NCBI RefSeq assembly: GCF_000350225.1 | Contig: NW_005178845.1 | Span: 165,043 to 229,042, forward strand | Length of the DNA: 64,000 nt | From: Chondrus crispus | Lineage: Eukaryota; Rhodophyta; Florideophyceae; Gigartinales; Gigartinaceae | Reading direction: 5' to 3' | Part shown: positions 29,398 through 39,455 of the stretch, piece by piece | How positions within the stretch are numbered: position 1 is the stretch's first letter | Layout: each line of letters starts with the position of its first letter | The notes under the pieces: model-generated | The model's database searches: none | Told to the model about the DNA's origin: nothing | The model's input: the letters and a program-made list of their open reading frames with translations, nothing else | Position numbers and translations under genes: made by a program

Positions 29398-30306
29398 CTA
29401 TTTTTTCGCGTAGCTCTCCGTCTTCCTCACCGATGTTGACATCCTCGGTCCACAATCGGGCGGCTTCATCCGTGTCGGTTCTCTCCTGTTCTTCTTCCGT
29501 ATCGGACTTTTCTTGTGCCGCATCCTGTACGGTACCCAAAGGGGGTACTGTAGGGGGAAGATTATTTTTGTTTCCTCCCCCCCCTTAGCTTCAGCCACTC
29601 TTGTGGCTGGCTGAAGGGTTAGGATGTGGGTCGGCGATGGTAGCGCGAGTCCGATAACGGTGTGTTTGGGGAGATGGACCGCAATATGGCTAAAATTGCT
29701 CATTATTACCGAAAACGGAATGTCTGGCTTTACATCCATGACTCCCTGCGCCATAAGCGACAAGTTCTTCTCGGCCGTGCGGGGATGGTTCTGTAAGGAA
29801 CAGAGCCCGGCGACCGGCGTCGCCACCCCTACGGTTGCTTGCGTCATGGGGGGAATTGTAATTCCCCGCGCCATGCGTATTTTCCGAGACGGTGTGTTGC
29901 TCGGAAACGGCTTGGTTCTTGGCGATTTTTCTGTTTCCGTTCGGTGTTCCTTATGAGCAAATTTGGATGGCGTCGTGCCTGTAGATGCGACTGACGGGGC
30001 ATGATGGAAGAGAACCCTCCGTCGCGGTGGTAGAATTGCCTTGATATGTTGGTCTATAAAGGTGGTCCCTAATATACAATCCACAGCCAGGCGGGTGACC
30101 ACGAGAAACTTGACCCTGGCTGTGAACTCTCCGATGCGGACGTACAGTGTAAGCTGTCCAAGGGCGCTCATTGAGCGATTGGAGGCGTCCACCAGCGGTG
30201 CGCTCTTTACCGGAAGGATGGCCGCGCCCCATGGCTCGGCCACACAGCGTATATGGATGAGGTTGGGCGCTGCCCCTGAGTCTAGGACTGGGGACAGTGC
30301 CCGCAT
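29398..30306 (-). CDS. pro: Gypsy protease segment
   Basis: The 302-codon frame has a retropepsin active site near its start (SPVLDSGAAPNLIHI) and a second typical segment VDCILGTTFIDQHIKA about 75 residues later. It shares its frame with gag (30676-32940) but is separated from it by about 370 bp containing stops. The pol frame overlaps or abuts downstream in another phase. The tail (residues 150-302) is low-complexity linker leading toward RT. Confidence 0.75.
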   Translation of the reverse strand: MRALSPVLDSGAAPNLIHIRCVAEPWGAAILPVKSAPLVDASNRSMSALGQLTLYVRIGEFTARVKFLVVTRLAVDCILGTTFIDQHIKAILPPRRRVLFHHAPSVASTGTTPSKFAHKEHRTETEKSPRTKPFPSNTPSRKIRMARGITIPPMTQATVGVATPVAGLCSLQNHPRTAEKNLSLMAQGVMDVKPDIPFSVIMSNFSHIAVHLPKHTVIGLALPSPTHILTLQPATRVAEAKGGEETKIIFPLQYPLWVPYRMRHKKSPIRKKNRREPTRMKPPDCGPRMSTSVRKTESYAKK

Positions 30307-30675
30307 ATTCGCTTGTCGCAGCCCTACCGTGGCAGAAACCTTATAGTTCTGTCTCTTGAAGAAGCAAATAGGTTCCGCTGCGGTCTGCCCGTCTTCCGTT
30401 CGGTTCTGCTGCCTGAGTTGAGGAGGAAGGATCCTCCGGGGTGAGGCAGACAGGGAGTTTTGACGACGTCGCCTCTACGCGTCCTCCCTGTCTTCCCCCG
30501 TGAGTTGGAGATCCTCCTCCTCCTCCTCAGCGACCAGCTTCTTCGCCTTGTCGACCCCCTCGTCCACCAGGTTGACCGGCGTGGTTTGAGATGAGGGATT
30601 TCCTCGCCACACCGGTCCCTGTGGACGACTGAATGGAGACCCAGGGCGGAGCCCCTGTCGGATGCGTAACTTTTG

Positions 30676-32940
30676 TTAGTTCGCTTCCCTCGCTGCTAGG
30701 AGCTGGGCTCGCAGCGAGGCGTCCGCGACAATAGGGCAGCTTTCCTGTCGGTGAGTGGGGTCCAGACAGAACCGGCACGGAGGCGGTCCCCACCTTGCCC
30801 GTTGGTCCCCGCTTCCGTAGCGGCGGCCATAACCGGCTACAGTGGACGTTGGGGCTACAGCCCCTCCCACTGACGGTACCGGAGAAGGATGGAAACTTGT
30901 TGGCGGCGAGCTCACGGTACTTGCGTGTACTGTGGGGCTCGTCATCGCCAATATTACTTCTGCGTTCGGTGAGGCGCCTATATAGGCGGCCTCCGACGAG
31001 GACTCGACGGATAACACCGGAGTCTTTCTTACCGAGCGGTTAAAGGCAATCTTGCCTGTCGCGTCACGGGACGCGACGTTCGATGGCAATAAGTGCCGCC
31101 TTGCCGAACGGTGTGTCTCCCCGATGGCTTGTGCGTACCTAGCGACCGCCTGGTAGTCTACCGTGGCGTGTGTCGCTAGATAATTCCGCACTTGCGCGCA
31201 CGTCGCTGGGAGCAATCCCTCGACGTACAGCGACTTAAGCCGACGGTCTGAGAAGACAGTACCGCATCGGAGGGCCTTGTCCCACAGCTGATTGCTGTAG
31301 GCTTCTTCCGTCATGTTAGAACTCTGACGGAAGGAAACCACTTCGGTGTAGGCCTCGGCGATAGTTTCGTCGGTAGCGTAGGTCTGTAAAAGGAAATTGA
31401 CTACCCCCTCGTAACTCTCGAGCATGTCGCGTTGCTCGGCGTCCACCGCCATGGTATTACCCATAAGGCGGGACTGCAGTAGAGCATGCGCCTCTCCGGT
31501 TAAGTAGAATTGGAAGCACCATACGGCAGCTCCCTGGCTTACCCCATTATGGTCGCAAGCCATCTTAAACCGGGCAAGGAAGCCCAATACCGCTATCGGA
31601 TCTTGTCCACTGAACGTGTCAGATTTCATCTGCACGTCCAGCTTCTTGCGGATACGGCTGATATGCCGCGCGACCTCGGAATTATACCGGGCGCTGCGAC
31701 GTTCCAACCGGTAGGTCTTGTAATTAACCGCTTCGGTGAATAAATCATTAAGCGGTTTAATCACAATCACCCTCTTGGTGGGGGCTAACCGTTCGGTAGT
31801 CGGACGACTTCTACCCGGTCGGCGTCCCTGGTCGTGCGGCTCGGGGTCTGTACTGTAGCCCTCGGAGCCAGGCCACTTGCGTCGGTGGCTACGGTCTCGC
31901 CGGCTGCCCGGGTGGCGCCGACCTTCGTCGCTGGTCGATTCAGGCGAGCTCCCGTCCGAGGGAAATTCACCTCCTCGACGACGGGCTCCAGCCCGAGACC
32001 TATAGGGACGGTAATCTTGCCGGACGGCTTTTCTGTCACCGTACGGTTCTTCTTCGGAGTACTCCTCCTCTTCCTCCGGTAATGGCCCGCGCCTTGAGCG
32101 TCGGGACTTGGGACCGTAACGGAAAGACGAGCGATTTTCTGTCTCGCCATACCTCGTCAGATTTTCTGTCTCATGGCGAGGGTGTCTTCCGTATCGGTCA
32201 TAGGTCGCGGGGTCCTTGTCTGTCGGACCCCGTGTAACACCCTGAAATTCGGGCAGGTATATAGGTGGGTCCTCCGGGTGAGGGCCCGCCTCCGGGTGAG
32301 GGGCCATATATACCTGTGTCGGTCTTGTATCTCCCGTTCCGGTTCCTATTAATTTGAGAGGTGCCGTAGCGGTCGTAGGAGGTTGAGGTGCCTCAGCTAC
32401 AGTACCGTTCGGGTTGAAGTTGGCCAGGCGAGCCTCGACAGCTATACTAATTGCTGTCTGGAGGCTCAGCCCCAACGGTGTAAGATGATCTCCAGGGTCG
32501 AGTGCCTCTCGGAGCTCACGCTCTACGAGGGCACCGACGACGTCGTCGATGACGGGCGTGACGACGCCCCGGACTTGTTCGTCAACAAGCGGCGGAACCG
32601 TTCGGTTAATCACACCCTCGACGTGGCGAGGAACCTCTTTAACGAGAGCTTCCTCCAGCCACGTCTGCATGCGCGGCCAGAGGGTATTTAATGCCCACTG
32701 GGAGCGGTGTTCGGTACCCGCTCGACCAGCGAGGGCCGGGACGGCCCCAGGGGCCGTCCCCTCCGTACTGGTTGGGTTCTGCCCTGTACCGGGTGTCACC
32801 CGTAGCAGTGACTCCGGATTTTCGACACGGGGGCGCACGGACCCGGGTGGTCCGCTGCGCGTACTCGCCCGAGCTGAGCGGGAGCGAGTACTGCCCCGTC
32901 CCGAACCGGAGTCTTCCGCAGGGGTTCCGGTCGGATTCAT
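30676..32940 (-). CDS. gag: Gypsy gag
   Basis: The ORF has 754 codons and starts at ATG 32940. Its N-terminal third is charged and disordered. A capsid-like retrotransposon-gag domain lies at about residues 425-610 (KSDTFSGQDPIAVLGFLARF, YLTGEAHALLQSRL, QSSNMTEEAYSNQLW). One CCHC zinc knuckle sits near residue 722 (CRFCLDPTHRQESC, C-x2-C-x4-H-x4-C). Its arrangement ahead of protease and pol fits a Ty3/Gypsy element. The coding DNA is dense in the octamer CCGAACGG, in all three codon phases. Confidence 0.85.
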   Translation of the reverse strand: MNPTGTPAEDSGSGRGSTRSRSARASTRSGPPGSVRPRVENPESLLRVTPGTGQNPTSTEGTAPGAVPALAGRAGTEHRSQWALNTLWPRMQTWLEEALVKEVPRHVEGVINRTVPPLVDEQVRGVVTPVIDDVVGALVERELREALDPGDHLTPLGLSLQTAISIAVEARLANFNPNGTVAEAPQPPTTATAPLKLIGTGTGDTRPTQVYMAPHPEAGPHPEDPPIYLPEFQGVTRGPTDKDPATYDRYGRHPRHETENLTRYGETENRSSFRYGPKSRRSRRGPLPEEEEEYSEEEPYGDRKAVRQDYRPYRSRAGARRRGGEFPSDGSSPESTSDEGRRHPGSRRDRSHRRKWPGSEGYSTDPEPHDQGRRPGRSRPTTERLAPTKRVIVIKPLNDLFTEAVNYKTYRLERRSARYNSEVARHISRIRKKLDVQMKSDTFSGQDPIAVLGFLARFKMACDHNGVSQGAAVWCFQFYLTGEAHALLQSRLMGNTMAVDAEQRDMLESYEGVVNFLLQTYATDETIAEAYTEVVSFRQSSNMTEEAYSNQLWDKALRCGTVFSDRRLKSLYVEGLLPATCAQVRNYLATHATVDYQAVARYAQAIGETHRSARRHLLPSNVASRDATGKIAFNRSVRKTPVLSVESSSEAAYIGASPNAEVILAMTSPTVHASTVSSPPTSFHPSPVPSVGGAVAPTSTVAGYGRRYGSGDQRARWGPPPCRFCLDPTHRQESCPIVADASLRAQLLAAREAN

Positions 32941-33628
32941 CTTGACTTCTTGCTTGAACCGGGGGTTGATACGTGTTTTTCAAATCGGATGTCTTCTTTC
33001 TTGAGCTCGACGGTGAGGGTCTAGAAACCCCAGGCACCCCTCCACAAGAGTACCAAAAAAGTGGTACAACCGTAGGGACGCTAAACCGTAAACGGAAAAG
33101 GACAGGCTGTACCTAAAATGAGGGAGCTTGGGGGACCGCTACACTAGAGCGTCAGGTAGAATAATCCGGAACCGTAGGAAGCACAGGACAAGGGAGGTAC
33201 ACCGCACTGGACACGCGCAGTCGTACTGGGGTGTAGAGCAGTACGACCGGTGGCGAGCTGGAAACCTGAGGGACTTACTTAACCGTACGGTAAAGGACTA
33301 GGGTAGGAAGTAAGGGGAGGCGTGCTTGCCTCGGTTTACCTCCAGCCCGGTGCCCCCCTATCTTATACCCCCTAGTAGGGCGGTGGCACGGGACGGAATA
33401 CAGTAGCCGTACATACTGTAGCCAGCTTACTGTAGCTTACGGTAACTAAAAATGACTACTGTACTAACCCACCGATCGGTCGCGCATCACGTGTACACCT
33501 GCACTAGCTGGTGCCACTAACTACACGTGGAATCCCACGTGGCCACATCTACACGTGCTGGCCACGTATGCACCGTATCGGTTAACATCTTACTACTGTA
33601 CTTGGCGAGGCCTCTGGCGCCCGCCTAG
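32941..33628. other. Leader region upstream of Gypsy gag, no gene seen
   Basis: Holds several TACTGTA/TACAGTA words (33402-33460) and CACGTG words (33485-33570). I could not find the 5' LTR boundary. Confidence 0.45.
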
Positions 33629-34195
33629 TCAGTAGCGCCACTTGGCAATTGTACCACATACTGCACGCCGGTGAGGCAGACCTGCCTCGTGAGAGCGGCG
33701 CTGGCGGTAGCTAGGAAAGCTTAGTGCGCACGGTTCGCAGCGGTAGACGAGGGCCCGACGGCGTGGAGGATTAGCTCGTCGATTAGCTCGCTGCGTTGCG
33801 ACGCGATATATATGTAACGCACGACCGGTGTCGAGGTCAAATCCAGGGTCTGCGGGCGCGGAGGTGTCCTCGTCCGGGGCTTCGGTAGCCTCGATGTCCA
33901 CCAGACGAGGCGCCTTGAAGAATGTAGAATGTGATGCGGTGGTTCCGCTGGCGGAGATCGGCGTGGTGACTGAACGGCGGGGAGGAGTAGTGGCCACGTG
34001 TTGTAGTTGTACTGTGGCGAAAGGCGTACTTGGCGGCGAGCGATTCGGCGGCGGTGATGTGGCGGCGGGGAGGGTAGATGGCGGCGAGCGAAACGGCGGC
34101 GCGGTTACGGTTGCCTTAATGCGAGCGGCGGCGGCGGCGATGCGGCGTTCTCGTATAACGTCGGGGTGATTGATAGGGCGCTTCAAACGTGCCAT
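33629..34195 (-). CDS. Small ORF with one C2H2 zinc finger
   Basis: The 188-residue ORF starts at ATG 34195. It has a basic N-terminus (MARLKRPINHPDVIRERRI), a Pro/Ser/Thr-rich middle and a C-terminal classical finger CEPCALSFPSYRQRRSHEAG then LPH (C-x2-C-x12-H-x5-H). It lies between the Gypsy gag leader and the outer LTR at 34468, so it may be an accessory gene of the nested element or a host fragment. Function unknown. Confidence 0.5.
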   Translation of the reverse strand: MARLKRPINHPDVIRERRIAAAAARIKATVTAPPFRSPPSTLPAATSPPPNRSPPSTPFATVQLQHVATTPPRRSVTTPISASGTTASHSTFFKAPRLVDIEATEAPDEDTSAPADPGFDLDTGRALHIYRVATQRANRRANPPRRRALVYRCEPCALSFPSYRQRRSHEAGLPHRRAVCGTIAKWRY

Positions 34196-34467
34196 AAAAT
34201 ACTGCGCTGTTGCGCCAGGCGTACATTACGTAGTACTGTAGCCCAAATGTATAACGTTTACTATAAAACTATACAGTAGTATGTACAGAAAACGTTAGGG
34301 ACAAAGTAGATTCTTGAAAAAAAATTCTTGATTTCCAATTCGGCGGAGTCGATAAGGCGGCCTTATTAACGATGCGCAAACAGCCTGAATCGACGGTGAA
34401 ATAAGGCAGGTCTTATCTGCGGAGCGGGGCAGGACCAAATGGGGCGGTGGTCCCTTAAACTGATCAG

Positions 34468-34907
34468 TGTCGGGAGACCGACCGGGCGGGGCGGTCCGGA
34501 GAGGGTTTTGAGGGTGTGGCTCAAAAGGGGGTTAATTGGCGTTACCAGGTCAAAAGGGGACGCAGCAGGCTATTCCCTCGTAACTGCGGGAGCACACTGG
34601 GAAGGGACAAGGTTGTCGGGTAATTCGGGTTGGTTCAATGTGCTGAGGTCGAAGACGAGTAGCGTCTTCGACCTGGGTTTATAGTCCTATTGACTCTACA
34701 ATAACAGTAGGCGCCCTACCATAAAAGGGAGGTTGCGCCACCCATGAAATGTCTCTAAACGGTTACACCCTGAACATGTAGAATTGTAGGTGGCACGTCC
34801 TTAAGGGACTCTATTGTTGATAGCTAAATGTAGCCTACATAGTTTAACCTGAATTGATAATGATAAGCTAATTAAAGTGATTACTCGTCTAGTCAGTAAC
34901 TCTGACA
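34468..34907 (-). repeat. LTR (5' in element sense) of the older Copia element
   Basis: 440 bp, TGTCGGGAG...CTCTGACA, same orientation as 16960-17399 with about 22 differences and no indels seen. Outer flank CTGGC. Confidence 0.8.
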
Positions 34908-36639
34908 CTGGCGACCAGCTCATTGAGGGCATTCACCCAAATTATTTATTTCGCGACCGTTCCCTGTCTCCCCCTGGACCCCCTGCACTATCCTCCGGGG
35001 GTGGTCCTTTCGTATTCTCTCCTCCCGAAGAGAAGCTCTCTATCCCTGTCTCCCTCGCCTTCCGCTCGTCGTCCCTGTCTCTCTCTGCCCCGCCTGACAC
35101 CTCCCCTTCTTCCCATTTCTTTCTCCACGCTCCGGTGGCGTCCACCACACCCCCTCGTCCGCATCTTCCGTCGGACTCTTGCAGTTTCGGTTCCCTATCA
35201 TGGTTGCGCGCATTGCCAAGTAATCTATGACAAGTTGAGCTGATGGCAAACCAGATCACCCATCCACTCTGGTAGTCTACCACCTTTCAAGGCTGAACTG
35301 CACTGGTCAAGATATGCCGTGGCACTGAATTGAGAAGGCAGTGAATTGTGTGGAGGGATAAATCGAGCATGGAGGAGGTAGAAGTGGACGTGCGAAAGGG
35401 CAGGGGCCAGGTACTGTTTTTCATTGCAAACTAGCGCTCCCGACAGCCTTGCTAGTTCAGGGAAGGGGTTTTAATGCCGCTGGAAGAATAGTTAGAGAAG
35501 CTGAAAGGGGACCATTTTCTTGTTACAACTCCGTCTCTGCGCCACTCCTGTGAGCCTCTCCTCTCGTCCCGTGACGAGGAGACCGCGCGTCAACCTAAAG
35601 GCTTATTTGATCGACACGCATCCCCATTCTGCTTTTGTTTTTCTAACTTTCAGGGGGAGCCGATGCTATACAGTGAACCCTCGATATCTGATGGTTGCTT
35701 CCTTTCCGCATTCAATTAAATTGTATATTCAGTTTCCAAGGATGTTTCATATACAGCCCAAATATGTAACAATCCCATAATTTTTAACTAAAATATTGAG
35801 TAATGCGGGTCTGCTTGGCTTGGTTTGCGCGTTCGAGGTGTGTCCATTTTCGATTGCCCAGGAAAACTGGAAATTGAACCACATTTATAATGAATAAAGT
35901 TATCACAGCTCAGTTTTGTCTCATAGAATGCTCTTGTATGAGGCCTGTTATGATTAAGATGTGCTTGTGGTATTCAGTTAGGCCGTATTCATGAATACCT
36001 CATATGTGACCTGCAATCAACGCTCCGGAGCTCGTTCCGTGCAATGGCATGCACATATCGCGGATATTCACATAACAAGGATTCAGATAGCGAGGGTTCA
36101 CTGTACCACAGGACGGGCTTCAAAGACTCACATTTGAGTGGGACATGATACGGCCGAGCCGTGATAAGGCATACTGGCCATTCCGGTTCGCAGTCCGGTT
36201 TTACACGTATCCACGTGCCGTTCCGCAACATCACAGTGCTGCTGTAAAGATTGGACACGTGTACATGTATGAAGACGTGTGAATTGATGACCGTCAGTCA
36301 TTGATTCGTCTCAAGAGAAGCCAAGGTCGATCAGTGCTTGTCCATTTCGATTCCGTGTCCACGTGTATATTATAGATCTCACAGTGGGAAATGATGAAAT
36401 TTCTCAAGGGTCGGGGCGCCGCCGGGTCTCGCAGTAAGCCCAACCAGGTAAGCCGCCGCGGCGCACATCGCATGTGGTCCTGATCCCACTCAATGCCTTT
36501 ACATCGTAGAAAAGAACCGATTCAAAAATAGGAATAGCGGCGGTCCCCACCGATTGCTCTTCATCTGCCGTTTTGCTTGCAGCCCACATCCTTCCTTCCA
36601 ACCCCCCCTTCGCCGAGGCGCTATTCACATGTGACCACA
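34908..36639. other. Intergenic, no gene seen
   Basis: A strongly pyrimidine-rich stretch lies at about 34970-35210. The rest is A/T-richer, with only short unrelated frames. The last about 200 bp are the likely promoter and 5' UTR of the tRNase Z gene. Confidence 0.55.
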
Positions 36640-38436
36640 ATGCCTTCGGCACGGACTCTGCGCGCGATGCGCAGGCTAGTGTCCCATCACCATGCCCTCA
36701 CCACGCCTACCCCTACGGTCTCCTCTTCCTCGTCGTTGCAGGAGCGACTGCTCACGGCCGGTCCGCTCCAGCCCACTGGCACAGGCGGCGTCGAGCTCAC
36801 CTTTCTAGGCTCCAGCTCGCAAGGTGGCGCACGCCGATACCCGAGCTCCATGGCCATGCGTCTGCGCGGCATGGCCTCCTCGGAGGTCTGGCTGTTCGAT
36901 GCCGGTGAAGGCGCCCTCGCTCAGTTGCAGCGCTCGTCCATGAAAATTGGCCTTGTTCGCAACATCTTCATCACGCATCTGCACGGCGATCATTTGTACG
37001 GACTGCCAGGGCTTGTTCTGTCGGTGTTGAGATCGAGGTTGGGGGACCCTGTTGCCGATCTCAGCGCCGCATCGTCACGCCATGAAAAAACGCCCCCGCT
37101 TGATGTGTACGGGCCGCAAGGGATTCGAAGCTTTCTGAGAATGTCGCTCGGGGTGGCTGGCTTTTACATGCCGGAGAGGAATATTTTGAGAATTCATGAG
37201 CTCATGTGGCCGAAGGACTTCGGACCAAGGGGTAAGCGCAATCGCGGAAAGTTGGCGACGACGTACTGGACAACGCGTGTGAAGAGATTGCAGTACGAGG
37301 CTCTGGGAAGGGATATTGAACCAGTCATCACTGGAGATCAAATGCCGCAATATACGTACGACCTAATCAAGGGGGTGGACAGTGATCTACTGGAGGACAC
37401 GGAAGGCAATGTGCGTTCGAGAAAGTGGGCGATGGAGGAGGGCCCTGCAAGCGTTGTAGCTGCTCCTGTTTTGCACACTGTGCCCACGTTCGCTTTCTCG
37501 ATGACGGAGAATGTCGTTTCGAGACGGTTTGATAAGACCAAACTGCAGCAATTTGGCATCCCGGCCGACGGCAAAACCGTGCGACCGCTTTTTAGTAATT
37601 GGACAAACGGGAAGAGCGCCGAGTGGGGTGGAGTGGAGATCTCTCCTGAGGATGTCATGCAAGACGGACGCGCGCCTCGGCGAGTGTGCGTAGTTGGGGA
37701 TACCTATGACGCAAATGGGGCGTCACATATTGCGCAGGGTGTAGATGTGCTGGTACATGAGGCGACAAATGTGGCTGCTCAAACAGCAATTGCCAAGGCA
37801 CGGGGGCATTCTTCAACACTTGGGTCAACTGGTTTCGCGAAAAAAGTAGAGGCGAAGCGGTTAATTCTCAACCATACCAGTGTCGGATATAGTGAGCGAA
37901 AGATCAGAGAGATGGAGACGGAGGCGAGAGGGATGTTTGGGGCGAATAAGGCTTTTGTGGCAAGGGATTTGAGCGTGTTTAATGTGCCGACAAAGGAGGA
38001 GGACAGCGATGAATTCTTGTTTCGTAGATTCGTTGGCTTTGTTAATTCGCTCGAGTATAGCCGTCATCACGACAGCGGGGACAATCCTTTCCAGCAGGAT
38101 GTGGTGGTAGACAATGGCGAGAACTACGAGGCAAGTCCGAGACTGCGGGATGACCGGGAGAAATTCGTGGATGAAAATGGAGAGGGTGAGGTGGATGGGG
38201 ACATGAACATTGACGATGAGATTGATAGCGAGGTGGATGACGACTTGACTTTGGATTCTCTGGTCAGCGGCGATAGTGATGCAATCGGACACACGAAGAG
38301 CAGGCGAAAGGGTGAGAGTGCGAGTGAAGGTGTGCGACGGGGTGAATCGGTATTTGTCGGGGAGCTGAAAGAGTTGGGCGTCGAACTCCCAGGTCGAAAG
38401 GTTGGATATGGACGGTTTCAACGTGTTGTGGTATGA
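36640..38436 (+). CDS. tRNase Z (tRNA 3'-processing endoribonuclease), single-domain type
   Basis: The protein has 598 residues from ATG 36640; the frame is open 21 codons upstream without ATG. The N-terminus (MPSARTLRAMRRLVSHHH, then Ser/Thr-rich) looks like an organelle transit peptide. The metallo-beta-lactamase core has LTFLGSSSQGGARRYPSSMAM, FDAGEGALAQLQRS (tRNase Z-specific), the zinc-binding ITHLHGDHLYGLPG, CVVGDT, LVHEAT and ILNHTSVGY. It cleaves the 3' trailer of pre-tRNA. After about residue 470 a long acidic tail (DGDMNIDDEIDSEVDDDLTL) is added, which is unusual for short-type enzymes of about 320-360 residues. Intronless. Confidence 0.92.
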   Translation: MPSARTLRAMRRLVSHHHALTTPTPTVSSSSSLQERLLTAGPLQPTGTGGVELTFLGSSSQGGARRYPSSMAMRLRGMASSEVWLFDAGEGALAQLQRSSMKIGLVRNIFITHLHGDHLYGLPGLVLSVLRSRLGDPVADLSAASSRHEKTPPLDVYGPQGIRSFLRMSLGVAGFYMPERNILRIHELMWPKDFGPRGKRNRGKLATTYWTTRVKRLQYEALGRDIEPVITGDQMPQYTYDLIKGVDSDLLEDTEGNVRSRKWAMEEGPASVVAAPVLHTVPTFAFSMTENVVSRRFDKTKLQQFGIPADGKTVRPLFSNWTNGKSAEWGGVEISPEDVMQDGRAPRRVCVVGDTYDANGASHIAQGVDVLVHEATNVAAQTAIAKARGHSSTLGSTGFAKKVEAKRLILNHTSVGYSERKIREMETEARGMFGANKAFVARDLSVFNVPTKEEDSDEFLFRRFVGFVNSLEYSRHHDSGDNPFQQDVVVDNGENYEASPRLRDDREKFVDENGEGEVDGDMNIDDEIDSEVDDDLTLDSLVSGDSDAIGHTKSRRKGESASEGVRRGESVFVGELKELGVELPGRKVGYGRFQRVVV

Positions 38437-38651
38437 GAAGGAAATCGGGATGTGGAACGGGGAGGGATCCGGATGGGATGCTATGAAGCTTAATTTTTGT
38501 AAATATTTTAGTCTATCTCCGATGACAAATTGCCGACCGGCATGGACGCAACGTGTACGAATTTGGGGTCTAATTGGTGCCTTCGTGAGCAACTTTTTGG
38601 TTCGCCGACCGTGCCCATGCGGGAGATCTGCCCACCCTGCCAAACTGCCCA

Positions 38652-38675
38652 CCCCCCCCCCCCCCCCCCCCCCCC
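38652..38675 (+). repeat. C24 homopolymer
   Basis: 24 uninterrupted C residues, about 115 bp upstream of the ClpS ATG. It is liable to slippage and to sequencing or length error. Confidence 0.85.
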
Positions 38676-38790
38676 TCTCTCCCATGGCGCGATTGCATTC
38701 TCTCTGCTGCAATCTCTTTCTTCACATCTGAACTCCCCCCAGTCTCCGCTAGCCTCCGCCCCCAGTCCTGGTTCAATCGCTCCCGCTGCC

Positions 38791-39455
38791 ATGAATCGCC
38801 CACGGCCGGCCTTTGCACTTCCGACTGTGGCGGTCCCTCACCTCCGCACCTCCACCCGCCTCCTCTGCTCGCGGAAGCCGGGACATCCTGCCCCATGCTT
38901 CTCTGTGTCAATGATGGCAGATATATCAAAACCTCGACCCGGCGTCGGCGGCCCCAAGCGTGGTCCGGAGTTTGGAGGCGCAGATAAGGGGGGAGGCGTC
39001 GCTGTCATCACGAAGCCGGATGTCAAGCAGAAGACAAAGAGAAAGGCGAAGACAGAGAAGGAACCGTCGTGGCGTGTCTTGTTACACAATGACGATGTAC
39101 ATACTTTTGAATACGTCACCGGAGCTATCGTCAAGGTCAGTTGACGATGCTCCCCTTTGCCTTCCCTTCACACGTCATGCCTTCCTTTGTCTTCATCAAA
39201 CCCTGTCAAGGCGCAAAGCAACACGAATATCTAACATCTCTTGTGCCTTCTTTTACTATCCTCATTCTTTTTGATGAGTAGGTAGTTCGCACAGTATCAA
39301 GAAAGAAAGCCCATCGCATCACTATGCAAGCGCATGCATCAGGTGTTGCAACGGTAACAACAACATGGAAAGCTCAAGCCGAGGAATACTGCAAAGGCTT
39401 ACAGATGCAAGGTTTAACAAGCTCCATTGCCCCCGATTCATCATTCACTCACTAG
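38791..39455 (+). CDS. clpS: ClpS, N-degron adaptor of the Clp protease, spliced, likely plastid-targeted
   Basis: Exon 1 is 38791-39135, the intron 39136-39281 (GT...AG, 146 nt) and exon 2 39282-39455, giving 172 residues. The N-terminus (MNRPRPAFALPTVAVPHLRTSTRLL) is basic and Ser/Thr-rich like a plastid transit peptide. The core has WRVLLHNDDVHTFEYVTGAIVK, then after the splice VVRTVSRKKAHRITMQAHASGVATV. These match the ClpS adaptor signature (L-x-N-D-D/...-T-x-E-x-V, A-x-x-H-x-x-G). ClpS hands substrates with N-terminal degrons to ClpC/Hsp100. It lies on the same strand as tRNase Z, 354 bp downstream. Confidence 0.92.

Larger units (their letters stand above)
16960..34907 (-). mobile_element. 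Older Copia-class element, expanded by nested insertions
   Basis: The matching LTRs are 17.5 kb apart, with a degraded Copia coding region (gag, PR, IN, RT, RNase H, minus strand 23077-17430) next to the left LTR. The expected leader between gag and the other LTR is replaced by about 11 kb holding a Gypsy element and further ORFs. About 22 LTR differences in 440 bp indicate a much older insertion than the element at 4961. The alternative is two independent copies or a solo LTR at 34468; the near match of the outer 5 bp favours a single element. Confidence 0.6.

Noticed and set aside
34923-35243. Pyrimidine-rich frames as a secreted protein
   Set aside because: All three frames are open simply because the stretch is C/T-rich; residues are Ser/Pro/Leu-biased with no motif.
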